Assembly (NCBI GenBank): GCA_033239525.1
Contig: BSYO01000036.1
Location: 4,920,126-4,984,125, forward strand
DNA length: 64,000 bases
Source of the DNA: Nepenthes gracilis
Lineage: Eukaryota > Streptophyta > Magnoliopsida > Caryophyllales > Nepenthaceae
Reading direction: 5' to 3'
The stretch's first letter is position 1. Each line of letters opens with the position of its first letter. The notes below the pieces were generated by a model that was not told the origin of the DNA, searched no databases, and saw nothing but the letters and a program-made list of their open reading frames with translations. The position numbers and the translations under genes are program-made. This document shows positions 10,442 to 22,885 of the stretch, piece by piece.

Positions 10442-13400
10442 CTATTGGAAGTAGCATTTGAGGTGGATCGCATTCCACGTCCGTGGAACCAACTTACTAT
10501 CTTGGTTTCGGAGCTTATATATTTCATTTCGCAGAATGGCAGAGATTAAGAAAGGTCATTCCCAAATAGGGGAAAGCTTATTCTAATTGGCAATCGTACT
10601 CGTAGTCTTGATACTTTGCAAGACCAAGTCTCCGATGTTGAACTACCGTGATTTTACTTTCTTGTTATAATAGCAGGCGATTCACTGTTGGTAGGCCACA
10701 GTTCGTATCCTCGTAGTGTCGCGGGCTTCCTCTAGTAGGTCTAGGTGTTCCCAGATTTTTCAAAAGTTACATTGCAGATTGAAGGATTCGACCATAAGAC
10801 TTAGAAGCCTGATCTCAATCGGAATTACCGCTTCAGTTCCGTAGCAGAGACTGAAGGGTGTCTTGTGGGTCAGTTCCTTTGGAGTAGTCCGGTAAGACCA
10901 GAGGACAGAAGGCAACTCATCCACCCAGGAACCCCCTGTGTCCTCAAACTTGGTCTTAAGACTATGGAGTAGCGTGTGATTCATGACCTCCACCTGTCCA
11001 TTCGCTTGAGTGTATGCCACCGAAGTATGAACTAATCTAATGTCTCGATTGGTGCAATACTTGGTGAAGTATTTCCTGGAGAATTGGGTTCCATTGTCAG
11101 TTACCAGGACCTCTGGAACTCCAACTTGCTGATTATGTTTTAGCCGAGGAATTTCAGAGCGTTATGCTTTGTGATGTTGGCCAGTGGGACAGTTTCGACC
11201 TACTTGGTGAAGTAGTCGATGCCCGTGATAATGAACTTCATTTGTCCCGTTGCAACAAGAAACGGGTCAAGAATGTCAATCCCTCATTTCGCGAAGGGCT
11301 AAGGAGCCTGGAGGGATTTCAGTTCGAAAGACGACTTGTGGTGAAAATTACCATGAAGATAGCAGCTCTCATACCTTTTCACGAACTCGATTGCATCTTT
11401 CTTCATCGATGATCGGTAGTAACCCTACCGCATGATCTTGAATATTAAGTTCTTACCGGCGACGTGCAATCCACATATCCCAAGGTGAACCTCGCCCAGG
11501 TGTAGTCAACATCCTTGGGGGTGAGGCATCGGAGGTACGGAGTTAAGTAGCCATGGCGATATAGCCGTCCATCAACTATAGTATACCAGCCGGCGGTTTT
11601 CTCAATCTGTTTGGCTTCATCCGCACCTTTTGGGAGTACTCCGTCCGCAAGGTACCTTTGGTATGGTGTCGTCCAATTTTTTGCCCCGGAGATCTACATC
11701 GCTTCCTGTTCCTCTGTGTTAGAAGTGCTCGAAACCTCCCGCATGTCCCTCGAGTACTGCTCTGGGTTTTTAACCGCTGCTACTCTGACTAGTTGGTCGG
11801 CCTTCCAATTCTCAATTCTGGTACATTGACTAGGGTTAGCCTGTCGAATTTTCGGGCGGCTTCCTTTACTTTGGCTAAATATTTTGCCAAGTGTGGGTTG
11901 CTTGCCTCAAAACTCCCGTTAACTTGGTTAACGATCAGCTTAGAGTCATTATAGACAGTCAATCGTTTTGCTGAGCATTCTTTGGCTAGTCTTAATCCGG
12001 CTAACAGGGTTTCATATTTGGTAATGTTGTTAGTGGCCAGGAAGTCGAGTCTACGGGAGTATTTCACCTCAAACCCATCAGGGGGCCTGAGAACTAATCT
12101 AGCACCGCTGCCTGAGTCTGTAGATGACCTGTCTGAATTGAAGACCCATTCTGGTTCCTCTTGTGCTGTTCTATGTCCTCAGGGACTGTTCTTCGAGAAT
12201 TGGGGTTATAGTTTCGACGATAAAGCTGGCCAGAGCTTGTCTCTTAATAGTTGGTCTGGGTCGAAATTCGATGTTGAACTTTTCCAATTCAATAACCCAC
12301 TTTACCAACCATCTAGAAATTTCGGGTTTTTGGAGAATATCCTTCAGAGGTTGGAAGGTGAGAACAATCACACGATAAGCTTGGAAGTAGGGTCTCAACT
12401 TTCGAGCGGAGAAAACAAGTGCTAAAGCCTACTTTTCTGCGCGTAGGTAGCGCGTCTCTGGATCGGTCAACTTCTTACTCACGTAGTAGACCGGCCGCTA
12501 AGTCTTAGAGCCTAGCGTATGAGGACAGAGTTGAGGGCTGCCTCTGACACTACTAGGTAGATGTATAGCTTTTCTCCGCCCTTAGGTGACGTTAGCAACG
12601 ATGGACTGGCCAGGTACTGTTTCAACTTATCGAAGGCTGCTTGGCACTCTGCTATTCATTGGAACCCGTTTGACTTCGTCCCCTTTAGAGCCTTAAAGAA
12701 AGGCTGGTACTTGTCCCTCGTCTTTGCTAAGAAGCGGGACAAGGCCACCAGTCATCCATTTAGCCGTCAAATATCATTGACACTCCGTGGTGGAGCCATG
12801 TCCGCGAGGGCCTTTATCTTCTTCAGGTTTGCCTCTATCCCTTATTGAGAGACGATGAAACCCAGGAACTTCCTCGATTCTATTCCGAAGACGCACTTGA
12901 CCGGATTTAGTTTCATTTGATGTGCACAGAGCACCTCGAATGATTCGGCCAGATCGCGAATAAGATCATCCGTGGTCCTACTCTTGACGAGCATGTTGTC
13001 AATGTACACCTCATATTGCGGTCAATTTGCTTTTCAAATATTTTATTCACGAGCCGTTGATAGGTGGCTCCCGAGTTTTTATAGACCAAGAGAATTACTT
13101 ATAACAATAAGTGCCTTGGTCCGTCATGAAACTTGTTTGTGCTACTTGTCCTCTGGGCTATTCAGATTTGGTTGTAGCTGAAGTATGCATCCATGAAACT
13201 TAATAGCTCATGTTTAGATGTAGAGTTTACCAACAGGTTGATCATGGGTAAAAAAAAAGTTGTCTTTCAGGTAGGTTTTGTTAATCTCGGTAAAGTCAAT
13301 ACACATTCGTCATTTACCGTTGCTTTTCTTCACTAGGACGACTTTAGAGAGCCAGTCCGGGTACTTTACCTCTCTGATGAAGCTGACATCTAGTAGTTTC

Positions 13401-14180
13401 CTCACTTCCTCTTGGATGGCCACCAATTTCTTCACAGAGTGGTTTCTCCACTTCTGCCTAACGGGTTTGCGGTCGGGATCGAGGCGCAACTTATAGACCA
13501 TTATTTCGGTCAAAATCTCAGGCATATCAGCCGAAATCCATGCAAAGATGTCAGCATTCTGTGGCAATAATGTGATTAGCTCGTCACACGGTATACCAGT
13601 GAGTGAGCCGTGGATCTGCACGCACCTTTTCAGATCCTCTGGGTTTAGTGGGATTAGATCGATTGCCTCACCAGACTGCGCCTACTGTAGGGTTGTTTTG
13701 TCTCGATGGTCGAGTTCTCCTACCAACTTGGTGCTACCATTGGGAGCGATATGGGACATGTAACATATCTACCCAATGACCTGGTCACCCAACACTTTGC
13801 CTATACAATATGATGTTGGAAATTTCATCTTAATGTGCAGTATTGAAGTGACAGCTCCAAATGTTATTAGGCACGGGCGGCTTAGTATAACATTATATAC
13901 GAATGGTAGGTCAACTACCAAGAATATGAGTGTATGACTCATCGTTCTTGGGTACGTGCCCAGGGTGACCTTTAACTGGATCATCCATTGGACGAACACT
14001 AGCGCATTGTCAAGGCCATATGGCGAGCCTTCGGTAAGTTTTAACTGACTCTTTTTTAAACCAAGTTCAAAAAAAGTATCAAGGTAAAACAAATCACATG
14101 AATTTCTATTATTAATGAATACTTATTTCAGTTGGTAGTCGACGCTACTGTTCGAAACGAGCACAGATATAATAAGAGGA
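10442..14180 (-). pseudogene. Tat-A pol relic: protease, RT, RNase H, aRNH, integrase
   Basis: Read on the minus strand, the protease region (14180-13769) comes first, with Asn and Arg in place of the expected Asp-Thr/Ser-Gly catalytic motif. Reverse transcriptase (13640 to about 12400) has its YxDD box changed to YIDN near 13005. RNase H debris follows (about 12398-12171), then the archaeal-type RNase H (12067-11789), recognisable from the ATNN...YE.LLAGL and DSKL blocks. Integrase (about 11780-10442) still has the second catalytic Asp (VTDNGTQF) and the Glu (QVEVMN), and ends with a YNK..K...F.VGDLVL-type tail. Many stops and frameshifts separate the pieces, so no product is expected. Confidence 0.8.
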
Positions 14181-14391
14181 TCTGCATGGGGGGAGATTAC
14201 ATGTGCTAAGTCATTGTTGCTAAAGCTAATTATATTGCCTTCGGTGCGCTGCTTCTTCCTCCCGTTTGCTACTCCTTATGGTTTGTAGGATTCTTGGGCG
14301 GCCGAATTGTGATCATATTCATCACTCCTACTGTGACCCGATTCCGTAGAAGGGAAGGCTCCGATTCTTCTCTACCTACAGTGCCAGAGCT

Positions 14392-15900
14392 CTAGCCAGG
14401 GTTCTTAACGAACCTGGTGAGGTGGCCACTCCGGATTAGCTCTTGTATCTCCCACTGGAGAGTTTTACAATCCTCCATGGAGTGTCCGGAAGATCGATAG
14501 AAATCACAGTACTTAGTTAAATTTTCTCCCTCTGCTTTCTTAAATAGTTTTGGCCACTTAAGAAATTTCTCCCCAAAGATTCGCATGAGGACGTTCGAAC
14601 GTGTGTCAGTCAAGGGCGTCAAGTTGACCGGCCCATAGTCCTTACGCTCCAGTGGTCCGGTCCTATGGTGCTTCCTGCAGGAGTGATCACCGCCATTATA
14701 CTTCCTCTTTCCTTCTCCTGGGAATGAGCGGGGCTGTTCGGTCAGCTCAGGATACTTAGCTTCATTGACCTCCTCTACTGCCGCATAGACCTAGGTGATA
14801 GACTCCACCTCCAGGAAGGTTTGTGGATTCTTGTGCAAGAGGTGCCTAAAGAAGTCCCGTATGTCAGCGCGGAGATGAAACTGCCCAATTTTATCTCCTC
14901 TGTGAGCCTGAGAATCCGTCTGGCCTCTGCCACAAAACGATTCAGAAACTTCCGCGGATTCTCTCCCTACTTTTGCTTGATGTGAGAGAGGTGACAAGGC
15001 TGCTTCTATTTTCGACGACTGGAGGCATATTACGCCAAGAAGAGGTCAGTCAACTCCATGGAGCTCTTGATCAAGTCAAAGGGGAGGTAATGGAACCATA
15101 TACGAGCATTCCTTTTCAAGGAAAGTAAGAAGTAGTTGCACATCGCTGCGTCCTCCAACCCTTACAGACTTAGGTGGGTGCGAAAATGATCAAGATAATC
15201 CACTGGATCAGCGCTTCCACCGTAGGAGTCAAGGGGAGGCATCTTGAGCATTGCTGGCATCGGACGATTCAAGATCTCCATTGTGAAAGAAGATCTGTCT
15301 AGATCGATAGCGTACTTGTTATCTTTAAATACGCAGTTTCGGATATTCTCCAATCTTGGATTAGCCCGAGTAGCGTTGGCCAATCTTTTGGAGTTGAGAT
15401 AAGTCCTCAACTCCATTCTTTCTCTGGCGTAGCCAGTAGCGGGTCGGCTATTGCCACCAATGGATCTAATAACCCAGGAGTCTCCCTCCTGAGCCTCGAT
15501 CCTGGTCTCAATTGGAGAGTATCGGGGGTTCCTTCACTCCAGACTTTCTTCAGGAGTCATGCTGCCCGATAGTTCGACAAGCCTTGGCCCGTTTTAGGCA
15601 CCTGAGGACTCTGGTGTTTGAATGTTGGCCAGCCTTTTAGGCTTCTTGGCTAGCCTTTTAGGCTTCTTGGCCAGCCTTTTAGGCTTTTTGGGCAGTTTCT
15701 TCTTCCTCTGGCCTCCTCTCCTGGAGGTTGGTGTACGGACTGTCGTTGGCGGAGCCCTCTACTCTGAGTGTTCTTGGCTGGAGTAAAGTATCTGGAGTAT
15801 CTTATTTGTATTCTACATATACTCCACCAGATTTTGAAAGAAGAGTGCATGCATCCCATTGACCGTTCCATTAACCATGACACCTGCAGCGTGGTCCTCA
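14392..15900 (-). pseudogene. Tat-A gag relic
   Basis: The open frame 14622-14392 contains a CxxYxxxxHxxxxC knuckle (KYCDFYRSSGHSMEDC) typical of Tat/Athila-type gag ends. The frame 15416-15162 holds the gag core block LDSYGGSADPVDYLDHF. The N-terminal part lies towards 15900. Stops and frameshifts interrupt the gene. A 21-bp unit is repeated three times at 15631-15693 inside the N-terminal part. Confidence 0.7.
15631..15693 (-). repeat. Triple 21-bp tandem repeat in Tat-A gag
   Basis: Three head-to-tail copies of AGCCTTTTAGGCTTCTTGGC(C) occur in the N-terminal gag region. The unit is seven codons long and so preserves frame. It is probably a slippage product. Confidence 0.8.
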
Positions 15901-16023
15901 TCGGGTGAGGTCATGCTCTAGCGGGCTTGCTATCTTGTGCTCTTATATTCAATATTTTGGTTGGCTTAGGAGGTGAAACTAAGAAGGATATCTAAGAAAA
16001 GTGGTTGGTTTTTTGTAAGCGTT

Positions 16024-16041
16024 TTTCATAGACGATGCCAA
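16024..16041 (-). other. Primer binding site of Tat-A
   Basis: On the minus strand, directly after the 5' LTR, the sequence reads TGGCATCGTCTATGAAAA. This is a decayed form of the TGGCGCCGTCTGTG-type site seen intact in Tat-C and Tat-F. It fixes the transcription direction as minus. Confidence 0.6.
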
Positions 16042-16998
16042 TGATGCATCTCTGGATCCAAGTTTTGAATAAATTCGGATCAACTTGGTCATCTAAATCT
16101 AGTTCTGTTTACCGACTTTGGAGTCTGCACACTATTACAACAAACAAGAGGTCAGGTGTCAGCGGGATATTATCCAATCGAAAATACTCTGACACTCAAG
16201 TCAGTAATCAGCCTTCAAATTTCAAAAAGGAAAAGGGAGTAAATGTAATAGGAAGGTGAAGAGTGTTTATGATAGGAGTTCTACTCTCAATGCGAGAGGA
16301 TTCTTGAGGTTCGTGAGGAGCATTATCTCTCGACACTTGTGTTTGCAAAAAATGTAAAGACAGAGAGAGTTGGATTTCTACAAACATGGGAGCTTTCAGA
16401 ATCGTTAGAGTGGTGAGTGAGCTTAAGAGAGCTTTTTAGCAAAGAGGTGAATGTGCCCGGGAGTGAAAACTCCATGGGCTTTTATAGATGGAATGCCGGG
16501 TGGCCTTCTTTGGACAGGAAGGCTTGATTTTTGTATTCTGTTGAGATCACTTCCTTTACTGGCATGGAGTTTTAATGGTGGTAATGGCTCCAGGGATTGA
16601 TTATCTTTCTTCTGCGTTTTGTAACCGTTAGGGTTTGTTACAGATAATGAGAGAAAATCGGACATTTTTCTCATAGGACGTACGCTGAATCTGCTGGTGG
16701 CCGTTATAGTGAAGATTACCTTCTGGAATGACGCGAAATTAGGAGAGAGAGCAGGTACTGGTTGTGTACAGGAGTGTGAGCCCAACTGGGCTTGGCCCAC
16801 GTGAGACTTGTTGTTGGGTCGGCCTATTATGGCGCTTCCGATCAACTGAAATATTGATCGTTCTAAGAGTTTGTTATCTGCCTAATTTGGTCTTTTGTTC
16901 GGTCAATAGTTGGTGTTGATCGTCCAGACGTACATGGGCCCTTGTAAACATAGGCCGTTTATCTCTCTTGGGCTAGCCCACTATAGGCGCACCCATCA
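16042..16998 (-). repeat. 5' LTR of Tat-A
   Basis: The 957-bp partner of 6046-7000 opens on the minus strand with TGATGGGTGCGCC. A minus-strand TATAAAA box lies near 16480-16486. The two LTRs are most different in the first 200 bp (plus-strand order), where about a quarter of positions differ by eye, and are closer further in. Confidence 0.85.
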
Positions 16999-17003
16999 AT
17001 TTA

Positions 17004-19124
17004 CCTTCTTAAAAATTTAATCAAAAATATTATTATCATATAAAATAATAGTTGCTGGATAATTAATCATAATTTTTTTATGCATTCTTTACAAAAATAG
17101 TATTTATTTTAGTATCGGAGAATTTTCGCTCCTATTTTGTAAATTTCAAATATATAACCTTATTTATAAAAATTATTAATTAAATAAGTTCAGAAATATT
17201 GTAATAAAAATTAAATTCAAAACAACAGATTTAACCATAATAATTCAAGTGGCCTTTACTAATTATGTTAATCAGATATAACAAAATATTGCTAAATTAA
17301 CATAGCACATCAATTATATGGCTTCAAAATGCCTTTTACTGAGATTTTTTAATCTATTGAAAAAATCCTCAGTACGATTTGAATAGTTTACTTTGGATTC
17401 TGGTTTTCAATGGTTTCGTGTCATCTAGATAACCAGGAAAAAATGCCCCAGTCCTGTCAGTACAGTTTATTTAATTTAAAATTTTTTTGGTGTAGTCAAT
17501 ATATAAAATATTATTGGTAGGCAAGACAAAAAGTCAATATTGATGGCTGGAGTAAATGATGAGCTCGACTTGGATAATACGTTTTTTTATAAAATTAAAT
17601 AATAATATATTTTTTAAAAGTCTCATTGTACCATTTTCAATGTAAATAATATTTTTAGGTATTTAATTTTATTCAGATATATATATATTTTTTGTGGTAT
17701 TTTTATACTTAACGTATCTTGGATAAATATTATTTTAGATTCATTCAAAATTTAAAATCTCCATCTGCAGTCTTAAACAAAGCTGATTTTGATTATAGAC
17801 ATACAGTATTTAAATTTTGCCCAGAGTAATCAGCTTCAATCTGACATGGCAGCTATGGTTTCTTTCTAAATGTGACCTTGGCTAGAATTTAATAAGGTCT
17901 AATATGGAATAAGTTTAAAATTATTTCTTTGGAAAAAAATGATGACCAAGAAATACTATCACAAATCCCAACAACCAATCAATACAATAAATCAAGGTAT
18001 CACCTTAATTTTTCTACTATTATTTTCAATTATTTTTGGTAATTCCAACAATATTTAAGCTGTTTTGGACTTATTAATTTGAGTCAGTGATATAAAACAA
18101 TGTCCGAAAATAATCTGTGGATGCTAGTATGAACAGGGAGAAAAGTGGTTTAATAAATTATAGTTTAAAAAAGATTAAATAACCAAATTCTGACCAAAAT
18201 TTTATAAATTTAAGCAAATTAGTCAAATTATTAGATGATTCAAATTTTAGATTCAAATCGTGTTCCATGTGATGATCGACACAAAATCAAAGACGCATAT
18301 TGAAGGATGTTAGGTAGTTTTACTAACCGACCAGTTGATATCATACCCCTTGTCGGTTTTCTATGCCTAAACTAAGCACCCACTCACTATACACAATCAA
18401 ATACAAGCATCACTCACCACAGTGTATGACTTAGAATGTGTTTGACGGATATTAGTCTGAACGGTTACTAACCAACCCAACTGCTAGGTTGTGGCTTGAA
18501 ACCACAGCACGGGAGACTTTGTTTATGTTTTCAAGCCACTATAAATGCTAACCCAGATTAGAAAGTCAATCAACGAAAATTTGAAAGTCCAACAAATTAA
18601 CTTTATCTCTAAAGTTTATTACTCCATCCTCATAAATTATACGGAGCTTAATTATCCTTTCCTCCACATAAACACACTCTCTTGCTCTCTTGAATTTAAT
18701 TATTTGGTTTAGAAAAACTAAAATGAGTATTGAAGAATAATTTGGATATTGAATCTTAATTTTTCTGAAGCACTTCTTTTACCTTATAGTGTGTACAATT
18801 TGGATTAAAATATTTAAGAATTTGACATAAAATTTATTGAATAGAGATCTAGGTTTAAAAAATATATCAATATTACATTTATCACATAATTTATCTATGT
18901 TTTAAAGTTATAAATTCTTTATAGGTTTTAAGATATTTCTTTTATGACTTTCGGAATTCAGTTGGTCATTGAACTCTTCAATTATCCACTGTCACCTTAA
19001 TCCTCAGATATAAATTATGTGGGTGACTAAGTAACTCGCCCACTAAAGGAATAGAATTACAAAAAAAAAGAAAAAAACATCAAACTTAAGCTAATATATA
19101 TAGATAATAATAGTAGTATAACAC

Positions 19125-19183
<59 letters not shown>

Positions 19184-20805
19184 TTAAGGTATGTACGATT
19201 TATTTATTTATTACTCAAGCTAGATTCTCTGGTAGGTTGTAAATTAAGAGATCCAACCGTTTAAACCAAAATAAATTAAACTTGATGTTTTAAAGAATAT
19301 TAGAGAAAGGATTTTGAAAAATCTTGAAAATTTTGAAAATACAAAATACTTATTTTCTTTTTAAAACTATGCCTTTTTTGTATTTAAAGTTTTTTTTCTT
19401 AATAGTATATATTGCAGCCTTTTCATTTCTAAGCGAAAATCTATTTAATTATTTTTATTTTATCATAGTTTATATGAAAAAGTAGACCCATAATTCACTC
19501 AAATAGGTTCTGAAGTGAATTTTTAAATTTTTTAATTAAAATTTTATACACTATAAATTAAAATAATAATTTAAATATACGAGATTAACTCTCATATATA
19601 TCATTTAATACTCCATAAGCCCGCTGTATGAACATATTAATTGTTATTACTTTGTTAATTATACATAATATCTTAAAATGATCAAATAACCATGAAAAAT
19701 AAATTTATTACTATAAACCATCTAAATTGAACCTCCTAAAAGCTTAAACAATTTATCTCATCTTAAAGTTATTTTATTTTAATTTTTTATAAATGCAAAT
19801 AATAATATTTATTTGATATAGATCATCATTTTTCAGGACTAAACCTCAATTTGTGATGTTGTCACACATGCATATATCTTATTTTTATCTACCCAGAAAG
19901 AAAAATATATGAATGTTATAAAAATGAGTATTGTGAAAAAAATATATTTTTAATTATTTATATAATATTTTTAATTATATAATATTTTATTTATTAATCT
20001 ATATCAAAAAGATATATAAAAAATAAAATATTATATTTTTTAATTGCACCTTAAGAATGATCAAAATATATTCTAAATATTACTCTAAAAGCGAATATTC
20101 CACGCTAGGCTTTCAAAGAAACTGGATTTTCTCCCTTCCAAAAAGAAACTTTAATAAAGCGTAGAAAAATATTTTTATCTATTCTTAAGATGTCATTAAT
20201 TATATATTTTATTTATTTATTTATTTTAATAAATTTATAAAATATTTGATATATATTTTTTAAAAACAATTAAAGTATATTTTAAAAGTGAATATTCCAC
20301 GTTAGGCTTTCTAAGAGACAGGATATGCCGGTTTTCAATAATGCCAAGAGAAATGTCGGCCAACTCCACTGCTGTCCCGGTAGATGAAAGAGACCGGACT
20401 GGCTCTTGCCATTTATTATATCCAGGAATTTACGAATTCATTTTATTACTTTCAATTATGATTATTTATTATTAATAAAATAATTAAATTATTTTAAAAA
20501 TATATATTAAATTTTTTAAAAATTAATTATTTAATATTAAATAAATAATAATAATTAAAAATAGTTAAATCAACTTATCTTAAAGAACCAGATGGACCTT
20601 CAATCGGTGATTTATTATCATGGACACTCAATATGTGAATCGAGGCCCTTTACTTAAAAGAAAAATTTATATGATAATTATTACAATTGTTTAATAAAAT
20701 TATATATTTATAATTTAAATAATATTTAAATATTTAAGATAATATATTATCTTAATCATCAATTTATTAATATGAATTTATTAATTTAAATATGATGTTT
20801 GTATA
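17004..20805. other. AT-rich intergenic region without genes
   Basis: Bases 17004-17290 continue the PGIP downstream sequence and match 62870-63145. Beyond that I see no gene on either strand. The region is about 3.8 kb of A/T-rich DNA containing an AAT microsatellite (19125-19183) and a diverged direct repeat (20091-20114 and 20288-20311). 20600-20805 weakly resembles the PGIP upstream region near 3360-3480. Confidence 0.5.
19125..19183. repeat. (AAT)n microsatellite
   Basis: About nineteen uninterrupted AAT units. Likely length-polymorphic. Confidence 0.95.
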
Positions 20806-20810
20806 GATGC

Positions 20811-21601
20811 ATGAAGAATTGCCGGGCCTATGAAGAATTTTCGGCCTTGCTGGTGGTAAATTATTTATGAGAATATTAAAAATATCGAGACGTTAGCAGT
20901 CTGGATCTGAACCCCGCAACACATTTAATGCTGGGCCGCCAGAAATCGACGAGAAATAGCCCAAAAATATCACGCAACCACCAGCAAGCGTAACCAATTC
21001 TCACGGAAAAAATGTTGTTTTGTTCTAGCGTGACAACCGAGATGATTGGTCCGTAATTTTTTCTAAGAAAGGTGATCAGTCCAACGGGGAGGCCTATAAG
21101 CCCTCAACCCTCGCAGAGAAAAGGATCTTTTTCTTCTTGCCTACTCGATTAAATCAAAAACTTAAGCGTCCTTCTTCTCACTTCGATCACAAGCTAGTAA
21201 CGAGCTGGAACTGAAGAGAGACTCACTTCCACCCTTCATGAACTAGCCCACGATCACTCCCCCACATCTTCACAGACTCGAGGAAAGTTAGCCACCCGCC
21301 GTGGTGCATTAAGAAGCCTCCCACCACCGGCCACCGCATTCTTCACACCATTACACGAGCATCTCTTACGCCACCATTCACCCGCGCAAGCTATTGCGAT
21401 TTTCGCTCATTTCGAATTTGTTGACTTGAGCGTCTGAGCGGCCTCTGTGGGAGAAATCTTGCCGGACCCCTGACCTCTCGTTTGTTTGTTTGTGTTGTGC
21501 AGGTCGAGGTTCTTAGAGACGGAGACCGGACCCTCCTCCTGATGCCGCCGTGCACTTAAGAATCCAAAGGCTCTTTTCAACCTGGGACCCGGGATATAAC
21601 A
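20811..21601 (+). repeat. 5' LTR of Tat-B, mosaic
   Basis: The downstream two thirds, from about 21078, match the 3' LTR well, including GGCCTATAAG (the TATA box). The first 270 bp alternate between pieces that match the 3' LTR and pieces that match the host flank at 33242-33403. The LTR is about 150 bp shorter than its partner. The primer site after 21601 is reduced to TGATTTGTGGGAAATCG. Confidence 0.7.
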
Positions 21602-21662
21602 TGATTTGTGGGAAATCGAAAAAAGCCAAGTGTCTCTTTCCCACTTCATTGAACCTTTGAAA

Positions 21663-22885
21663 ATGGTAAACAAGCACAAGCTAGTGCTCGGGCGGTGGAG
21701 GTCTCACCCAAAGTGAAGCTTTTGGGAACTAGCGTAAGATTGAGCCCGATGTGATGTGGGCGTATGAATCAGTTCTCGATTGGGATAATTGCCTCCACCT
21801 CTAAGAGAGAAATCGAGAGGCCGCTCGGAGGCGAGCCAACGGGTCCAATAGGCCGCTTTGGGCCCCAAGTGGAAAGGATTAACCAAGCGGAGAGTCATCC
21901 TTGTGATGACCGGGAGGATATTTAATACAGAGGCCAACCGCTCCGTGCTCGGCGAATGTGCCACTCAGGCAGAGTCGCCATCCCCGACGAGCTCGAACAA
22001 ACCTCCAGGGCAACACGGAGCTCCATGACGTCATCAATGCGCGGAGAGGCTCTACAAATCCGTCGTTGGAGGAGAAGGTCAAAATAATGTGGGACACCTT
22101 GCACAAGGAGAAACCCACGCCCTCCTCCGTCGACCTCTGGAGATCGCCCTTTGCCATGGACTTGCGAACGCAACCGTTGACGAGCAAGTTCAAGATGCCG
22201 GTCATGGAGGGATACGACAGAAGCAAGGACCCAATGGACCACCTCAACTGCTTCCGTACTCACCTATCTCTGCAAGGGGCAAGCGAGGCCTTGATGTGCC
22301 AGTGCTTTCCCATAACCCTTAGGGGGGATGCGCTGCTCTGGTTCCATGGCCTCCCCCGAACTCCATACTCTCGTTTGACAAGCTTGCTGACAGCTTCTTG
22401 AGCCATTCGCCTCCAGCCGAAGAGAGGAGAGGCAACCATGGCACTTGGTCCGCCTCCGTCAAAGGTTAGATGAAAGTCTGAAGCGGTTCCTGGACCGTTT
22501 CATCACCGAGGCGCGGCGGATCCCTCATCTCTCCGACGAGCTAAAACTCAACACCATCGTTGCCACTCTGGCGACGGAGGACTTCTTTAGCACCCCGCAG
22601 ACCTTCCGGGAGGCTAAGACCATTGCTCGGGCGTACATCACGTCCGAAGAGGCTAATGAGGCGAAGTGCCCCGAGCGAGCGGTCCGGCCCCCGGAATCCC
22701 CTAGAGCATCTGGTGGAAGAAAGAGGGACAGCGACGATCAGCGCTTCCCAGAGCGCCGAAAACAGTAGCGGCCCCTGCCGCGGCCCAGAAAAGATTACAG
22801 CAGAGCCTCCCTGACCCCTCTCAATGACAGCCGCACGAACATCCTGATGCAGATCATGGATGAGAAGTTCTTCAAGTGACCAAAG
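21663..22885 (+). pseudogene. Tat-B gag relic
   Basis: An ATGGTAAAC start typical of these gags lies at 21663, but the frame stops soon after. The core (21958-22401, 147 codons) carries FKMPVMEGYDRSKDPMDHL and an F..TL.G.A..WF block, the capsid-like region of Ty3 gag. The C-terminal part (22445-22768) is in another frame and is followed by two in-frame stops. One of them replaces the Trp of the FKWPK-type motif that Tat-A keeps. Confidence 0.8.

Larger units (their letters stand above)
6046..16998 (-). mobile_element. Tat-A: Ty3/gypsy Tat-lineage element, complete but inactive
   Basis: This 10,953-bp insertion is bounded by TG...CA-type LTRs and perfect 5-bp target duplications, ATTTA, at 6041-6045 and 16999-17003. 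Read on the minus strand, the order is 5' LTR, primer site, gag, protease, reverse transcriptase, RNase H, a second archaeal-type RNase H, integrase, a tandem array, an antisense gene, polypurine tract and 3' LTR. The extra RNase H and the antisense frame between pol and the 3' LTR are known hallmarks of the Tat lineage. The LTRs differ strongly by eye, so the insertion is old. The matching position downstream of PGIP copy 2 (near 62870) is an unoccupied site. Confidence 0.88.

Noticed and set aside
21407..22263. Minus-strand frames over Tat-B gag (86-122 codons)
   Set aside because: They mirror the GC-rich gag coding strand. Unlike the antisense genes further on, they have no homologue in Tat-A or Tat-C.
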